Assembly (NCBI GenBank): GCA_016800925.1 | Contig: JABCPU010000026.1 | Coordinates: forward strand, 124,001 to 188,000 | Length of the DNA stretch: 64,000 nt | Reading direction: 5' to 3' | Source of the DNA: Suillus spraguei | Taxonomy: Eukaryota > Basidiomycota > Agaricomycetes > Boletales > Suillaceae | Part shown: positions 59,446 through 64,000 of the stretch, in pieces | Numbering within the stretch: position 1 is the first letter of the stretch | Layout of the letters: every line of letters begins with the position of its first letter | The notes under the pieces: model-generated | Told to the model about the DNA's origin: nothing | Database searches by the model: none | The model's input: only the letters and a program-made list of their open reading frames with translations | Position numbers and translations under genes: made by a program

Positions 59446-60738
59446 CTAATTTTTTGCCTCATCTGAGGCTTCCGGTTCCATTTCCGGAGTGAGTATAGTA
59501 GCGCGGCCTTTGGCAGCGCGCGAAGTGGATTTGGTGCATTCCCGGGCAGTGTGACCAGGTCCGCCGCAGAACATACAGAGCCTTTTGTCAATACGTCTCT
59601 GACGCTCCTGGGTGGTTAGCTTTCCGTCTGCACCAACAATGCTAGGGAGATCCGAAACTTTCGGGGTAGAGGATGTTGTGGAGGATGTGGGTTTACTGAA
59701 TTTGGGCGTATCGGATCCGGATGAGTTGGAGTTCGTCCGGTCGGATGTTGACTGCCTGGGAGGATTGGAAGAGGTGGTTCTACTCTCTTGGGTGACTTCG
59801 CCCCTCTGTTCCCAGTAACGGGCGTCGATGGTCTGGGCGAGAGTCTTGAACTCCGAAAGGGTAGTGGGCTTACCCATGCGACTAATCTCATCTTTGATTC
59901 GGGCCGGAAGTCCATTGTAGAATTGGCGTCGTAGGGCTCCGTCTCCCCATTCGCGTACTTGGGAGGCAAGTCGCTGGAATTCTACAACGTACTTGTTGAT
60001 GCGTTGTCCGTCACGCATGTGGAGTTGTTCTAACTGCATCTCTGCGTCTCCGGAGGGATCGTGTGGTCCGAAATTGGTTTGGAGCTCGAGCATGAACTCG
60101 GAGTAGTCATCCATCCAGTCCGGACGGTTGCTATATCCGTCCGAAAGGAGGTCCGGTTCAAACCACTCGAGAGCCATACCCTTAAGGTAGGATTGGGCGA
60201 AATTGACTTTAGCGCGTCCGGAACGGAAAGCGCTAGGTTTGCTCTGGAAGTTGAGCTCACATTGGACGAAGAATGCCCGGAGCTTGCGAGGTTCGGACCC
60301 ATCAAAGGTATCTGGCTCACGGACTTTGACTTTGCTATCATCCGAGGTGGGGGTGCGACGGCTACTGCGAGTGAGGTGGTTAATGGCTATGGATAGTTGG
60401 GCTAGGACCCGGTCCTGAGGGCTTAGGTGGATTTTATCTTCTTCGTCATCCAGGTCCTCGTTGTCCGGATCATCAACTTCATCATCTGGTAGGTTACTGC
60501 GCAGCTCATCATCAAAGCGAATGGTCGGGCGCGAATTGGAGTCTGGGTTATCCGGGTTCCGAGTTGGTGTTATCGGATCCGGTCTGGCTTGACGGGCGGA
60601 GATACTTTGACCTATGTCGCTCATGCTTGCGCGGCGTTGAGAGAAACTGGTAAATGTTTGGACGATGGGTGTGGGATCTCGTTGGATCGGACCAAGTCCG
60701 GCTCCTCGGAGTGTGTTCTGAGTTTTACGGGGAGGCAT
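59446..60738 (-). CDS. gag: Chromovirus Gag polyprotein
   Basis: Intact 430-residue ORF starting [20 protein letters not shown] about 50 nt after the 5' LTR. It has a Ty3/gypsy-type capsid core ([81 protein letters not shown]) and a CCHC zinc knuckle ([16 protein letters not shown]2CX4HX4C). An acidic block lies at residues 80-100. Gag ends just after a slippery AAAAAAT. Confidence 0.93.
   Translation of the reverse strand: MPPRKTQNTLRGAGLGPIQRDPTPIVQTFTSFSQRRASMSDIGQSISARQARPDPITPTRNPDNPDSNSRPTIRFDDELRSNLPDDEVDDPDNEDLDDEEDKIHLSPQDRVLAQLSIAINHLTRSSRRTPTSDDSKVKVREPDTFDGSEPRKLRAFFVQCELNFQSKPSAFRSGRAKVNFAQSYLKGMALEWFEPDLLSDGYSNRPDWMDDYSEFMLELQTNFGPHDPSGDAEMQLEQLHMRDGQRINKYVVEFQRLASQVREWGDGALRRQFYNGLPARIKDEISRMGKPTTLSEFKTLAQTIDARYWEQRGEVTQESRTTSSNPPRQSTSDRTNSNSSGSDTPKFSKPTSSTTSSTPKVSDLPSIVGADGKLTTQERQRRIDKRLCMFCGGPGHTARECTKSTSRAAKGRATILTPEMEPEASDEAKN
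59449..59455 (-). other. Putative -1 ribosomal frameshift site between gag and pol
   Basis: The gag codons GCA AAA AAT precede the stop TAG. On the minus strand this is A AAA AAT, a slippery heptamer, and a -1 shift there opens the pol frame ([14 protein letters not shown] then protease). The heptamer ends directly before the stop. Confidence 0.6.
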
Positions 60739-60788
60739 GATATGGGATGGTTGCTAAGTTACTCGGAAAGGTTTGAGTTCGAATATAC

Positions 60789-61558
60789 TGTTAAGACTGT
60801 ACTCAAGGGTAGAAAGATCCGAAGGGCTTTTGGCCTCAGTTCGTACACTGTGCCCCTTTCTCGAGTAATGCCCCTTATTTCTGGGAGGAGTTATTCGTCC
60901 GAAGACCCGGAAGGGTTTGCATGACGGATCCGGGTGTCCGAAGGTGTCGGATATGATACGTCCGAAGGTAATTCGGAACGTAAGGAGAGGACAGAGATTA
61001 AGGCTAGTTTCGGAACGAGTTCCTAACTAGAAACTAACGGAGATGGACTATCCGAAGATAGAGTCAGAGGTTTAGACTATAGGAATCAATCCTAAGTCTC
61101 GGAAGGTGACTTTAAGCGGAGAGTGACTTAAGTCCGGAGGAGGCAGAATGAGTAGAATCTAAGATGATATTCGAACTAAGGTTCTACGGAGATCTACAAG
61201 TGGTTTATATACAGTAAGTATCTAAGACGGATAATCAGCAAGTCCGGGACCGAGGGCTATGTACGAAGTGTAACGGAAGTCTATTAGTTATTGCACAGCG
61301 GATCAGTAAGCATGAATCGGAAATGAGCACAGGAAACGGATCAGTAACACAGGATGGAAATATAAACAGCCGGAGTACCGGTAGTAGGAGAAATGTCGAA
61401 AGGAGATAGACGCAGATGTTCACCAGGGAGTTAAGGTGCGAGAAGTGAGTACATTCGGATGGGTGGTCCGGACAGGATCTGTGGACCGGACGGATATGGA
61501 AACGATCGGATCTGGACGGATATGATCGGATCTGAGATTAGAAGTATGGTATATGACA
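60789..61558 (-). repeat. 5' LTR of the chromovirus (in gag-pol sense)
   Basis: 770 bp, with about 44 CpG by hand count. Most of its 10 differences from the other LTR are CpG/TpG or CpG/CpA. I do not see a TGG-type tRNA primer site immediately inside it (the inner sequence starts GTATATTCGAACTC), so priming may be of another kind. Confidence 0.95.
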
Positions 61559-61563
61559 GTGTC

Positions 61564-62381
61564 AGAACATTACAATTCTGCCCTACTGTGATAATTGTAT
61601 GTAACCTTTGACTGTTTTTACGCTGTAAAGATACAGTCTAGCCTGGGCTGTAGATAAACCATGGCCTAAGCTAGTATGCAAGTCTTGTGCTCTACCTAGT
61701 CTGCTTCACTTGCGAAGGCAAGAACGTTCGACCCTAAAGGGGGATGCCTATTAGTATGGTCAAGTTCGAGTCTAACTTATGTGCGAAACAAGCGTCAAGG
61801 TCAGCAGTAAGTTGCCACGGTCAGCGATGATACCACCGGAACTAGTGTCATGTGTAGCAGTGCTAGCGTGGTCGAGATATAGTCAGTAACAGTTGCGTCG
61901 AGCAAGCGATGTCGAGCGATGATATCAGCTCGTGTGGGGTACGTGGTGCTTATATCCTAAATTGTATGTACTCGGAATACTCTAGGTGAGATCAGTAGTG
62001 CTGGAGTGTAGTAACCGCCGTAAGTAAACATAGTGTGGCACGAGGCAACATGTAATAAGGCTTGCTGTGGAATCAGTGATGACGAACATAAAACAAACGA
62101 CACACCAAATGGAGCTATGTGGATGTGGCAAGGACATGGGAGGACATCGGTATGTGGAATGTGGTGTGGCAGTCGGTACAGTGTGCGGTAAGCGTGGGAT
62201 GCTGCTGGTAATGCTAAAGGGGTAAGATGACCATGGACAAGTGGTAACTCCTATAGATGTGGGACGAGTGTCAAAATGGTGGGGTTTTAAGCCCAGCACC
62301 AATATGTTTGTTACAATGCCCTTCACAATCTCTGAACAAATTACAGCATTCAATAAAGATTTATATGGCTGGACTGTGTTG
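61564..62381. other. Unresolved region, possible copia-like LTR
   Basis: CpG-containing sequence. It starts (including the 61560 junction) TGTCAGAACATTAC and near 62,340 carries a CAATAAAGA polyadenylation-like signal, reminiscent of a Ty1/copia LTR. The boundaries and any partner were not established. No coding ORF of merit. Confidence 0.3.
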
Positions 62382-62600
62382 TGTCATATACCATACATTT
62401 GAGTCCACATCCAATCTGATCCATATACATCCAGACACCCAATTCATACATCCAGTCTACCAATTCAACCCATACCCATCCAGGCATCTGATCCATAGAC
62501 ATCCTATCCTATCCACCCATCCAATCTGGTCCACATGACCGATCTGATCCATCTGATCCATGTCCATATCTGATCCGTATTCATATCTGAACTATTCCCA
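62382..62600 (+). repeat. Fragment of a gypsy LTR in opposite orientation
   Basis: Starts TGTCATATACCATACAT, the sense-strand beginning of the same LTR family, and continues with a diverged tandem of ATCC/ATCTGATCC words. It stops at the solo LTR, which appears to have inserted into it. Confidence 0.6.
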
Positions 62601-62601
62601 C

Positions 62602-63261
62602 TGTTAAGGTCATACTTAAAGGGTAATGGATCCAAAGGGCTTTGGCCTCAGCTCATACACTGTGCCCCTTTCTCAAGTATTGCCCCTTATTTCAGAAGAG
62701 AGATATACATCTGAGGTGTCCGAAGGTAACAGATATAGTACGTCTGAGGGATATCTGGAATGTAGGTATGGAATAAGATATAAGACTAGCTTCAGAGAGA
62801 GTTCTAACTAGAAACTAATGGAGATAGACTACCCGAAGGTAGAGCTGGAGATATAGACTATAGGAGATATTCCTAAGTCTCAGAGGTTGACTAGATTTGA
62901 AGGGAACTCAAATCCAGGAGAACAGAATGGGCAGAACTAAGATGATATTCAAACTAAGGTTCTACAGAGGTTTACAAGTGGTATATATACTGTAGGTAAC
63001 TGCTATGGATAATCAATGAGTCCAGGACCAAGGGCTATGTACAAAGTATAACAGAAGTCTATCAGGATGGAAATATACATAGCTGAAATACTGGAGACAG
63101 GAGGATTACCAAAAGAAGATAGATGCAGATGTCCACAGTGGAGTTAGAGTGCAAGAAGTAGGAAGTTTTGGATGAGTGGTCTGGATAGGATCTGTGGACT
63201 GGATGGAAGCAGGATTGATTGGATCTGATTGGATCTGAGATCAGATGTATGGTATATGACA
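62602..63261 (-). repeat. Solo LTR of the same gypsy family, strongly CpG-depleted
   Basis: 660 bp, TG..CA, aligning end to end with the 770-bp LTR (some deletions). It is flanked by CCCAC (62597-62601) and CCCAT (63262-63266), a 5-bp target duplication with one C/T change. Only 3 CpG remain against about 44 in the intact LTR; the homologous positions read TG or CA. Confidence 0.85.
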
Positions 63262-64000
63262 CCCATACTGTGACAGACAAACAGGCTGGGCTTGAAAAGG
63301 TAGTTTTTGCATGATGTCTCTTACTGGGACTTTCCTTAGGTTTGCACTTTTGCTGATTACATAAGCACTTTACCTTGGACCTTCCTTTGCACCATCAAGG
63401 GTTCTACTTAGTTCTAGTACTGATAGCTCCTCATTTGATTGAGTTCTTGTGTAGCTTTCCTCACTGCAGCTTATCTAGTTTGGCAGCTTTATTACAGTCT
63501 TTTCTCTTCCTCTCTCTTGAGTTTTGGCTAGTCAGAAGTCCTTTGGGCTGAACATACTGCTCCCTGCTTCTTATAGCTGCCCCCACAAAGGCAGCATTGT
63601 ATCTCTACACTGTTTGTACTATAGGAGAGAAGTGAAGTATGAGTTCTGGTAAATAGGAACTTATATACCAATTAATAGCTACAGAGACAGAAGGGATAGG
63701 AAAAACATGCAGCAGACATGTAATAAGACTGCACTGCATTTCACAAAACATAAGGCAAAGGAATTTACATACTGGTGAGACTGGATGGACATAGGATAGA
63801 CAGTAATTCTTGCCTATTGATGATGCCTAATGGGTTTCTGGAGACTGCCAAAGGTCACCGCTTCATGGGAAAGTTGCTGTAGCACAGCTACTAAGCAGCA
63901 TTGAGGCTGCCAGAGCACAGAATGATACTGGTAGATAGGGGTAAAACATGGTAAATGACATGGCAAAGGATGGTGAAGCTGAGGGGTACAGATAATGGTT
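63262..64000. other. CpG-depleted non-coding tail of the window
   Basis: I find one CpG in this 740 bp (near 63,859). No ORF or named repeat recognised. Probably ancient methylated repeat sequence. Confidence 0.5.

Larger units (their letters stand above)
54037..59449 (-). pseudogene. pol: Chromovirus pol polyprotein, broken
   Basis: In the -1 frame relative to gag. It contains protease-like [17 protein letters not shown] ([36 protein letters not shown]), RNase H (VVETDASDYAIAGILS, YDVHDKELLAIY), integrase with HHCC region (HDHPLSGHFGQNRTLELIRR then CTSCARAK) and catalytic residues in SMDFIEQLP, VTSDRGTEF and DGQTERANQTLE, then a chromodomain (YLVRWSGYEGTDEETSW). Disruptions are CGA-to-TGA stops at 58249-58247 (in the RT, before SAYHLV) and 56394-56392 (after YSQDLASHKEHV), and a 1.6-kb Tc1/mariner insertion (56466-58081) directly upstream of the YLDD box. 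The downstream integrase-chromodomain part is open from 56385. Confidence 0.93.
52000..61558 (-). mobile_element. Full-length Ty3/gypsy chromovirus LTR retrotransposon
   Basis: Two 770-bp LTRs (52000-52769, 60789-61558) flank the element. It is bounded by a perfect 5-bp target duplication GTGTC (51995-51999 and 61559-61563). LTR ends are TG..CA. Gag and pol are on the minus strand: gag, protease, RT, RNase H, integrase, C-terminal chromodomain. An extra gene sits on the plus strand next to the 3' LTR. I count about 10 LTR differences, so the insertion is fairly young, but pol carries two nonsense codons and a Tc1/mariner insertion and is no longer functional in cis. Confidence 0.95.

Noticed and set aside
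60061..60396. Plus-strand ORF inside gag
   Set aside because: Shadow of gag on the opposite strand, no splice sites or domain, unlike the 52,965 gene.
1..64000. tRNA genes, CRISPR arrays and a biosynthetic gene cluster
   Set aside because: I looked for tRNA T-loop/acceptor patterns, regularly spaced repeats and core biosynthetic enzymes and found none that could be supported; CRISPR is not expected in a fungus.

Overview
The window is nuclear DNA of a filamentous basidiomycete, most likely an Agaricomycete. Genes carry many short introns (about 45-65 nt) with GT/AG (sometimes GC/AG) borders and CTAAC-like branch sites, and intergenic distances are short. The protein families (SUR7/PalI, fungal GH16, fungal PL8, DPBB/expansin-like, SRA-YDG, several Agaricomycete-type unknowns) fit this. 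Species cannot be named from the sequence.

Positions 1-51,100 are gene-dense and mostly housekeeping. In order: an SVIP-like small protein; GPI2/PIG-C; a bZIP factor; APC4; the DEAD-box helicase Drs1; a RasGEF with an N-terminal P-loop domain; a SurE-type nucleotidase; a GH16 glucanase; ribosomal protein L15; a conserved Agaricomycete unknown; an MFS transporter; a MARVEL-like membrane protein; MYG1; a Ser/Thr-rich secreted protein; another conserved unknown; a DPBB/expansin-like secreted protein; an SRA-YDG protein; a CCCH zinc-finger protein; the SNARE Sec9; Mpp10; a SUR7/PalI protein; a PL8 polysaccharide lyase; ribosomal protein S3; and an amidase with two frameshifts. There is no metabolic gene cluster. 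Themes recur (ribosome biogenesis: Drs1, Mpp10, L15, S3; wall and secreted enzymes: GH16, DPBB, PL8), but the genes look independently transcribed.

Positions 51,180-64,000 are repeat-dominated. A truncated S3 pseudogene is followed by a CpG-free stretch and a complete Ty3/gypsy chromovirus at 52,000-61,558 (two 770-bp LTRs, 5-bp duplication GTGTC). Its reverse transcriptase is split by a Tc1/mariner element (56,466-58,081, TA duplication, 209-bp inverted repeats). Beyond it lie an inverted LTR fragment, a solo LTR and CpG-depleted DNA. Decay is dominated by CpG to TpG/CpA change: 8 of 10 differences I count between the two LTRs, all three in-frame stops in the elements (each CGA to TGA), and most changes in the S3 pseudogene. 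That is the footprint of cytosine methylation and deamination; an SRA-YDG gene, a possible methyl-CpG reader, happens to lie in the same window.

The least familiar item is an intact three-exon gene inside the chromovirus on the opposite strand to gag-pol (52,965-53,979). It encodes a coiled coil followed by six cysteines spaced almost like a Zn2Cys6 DNA-binding cluster.
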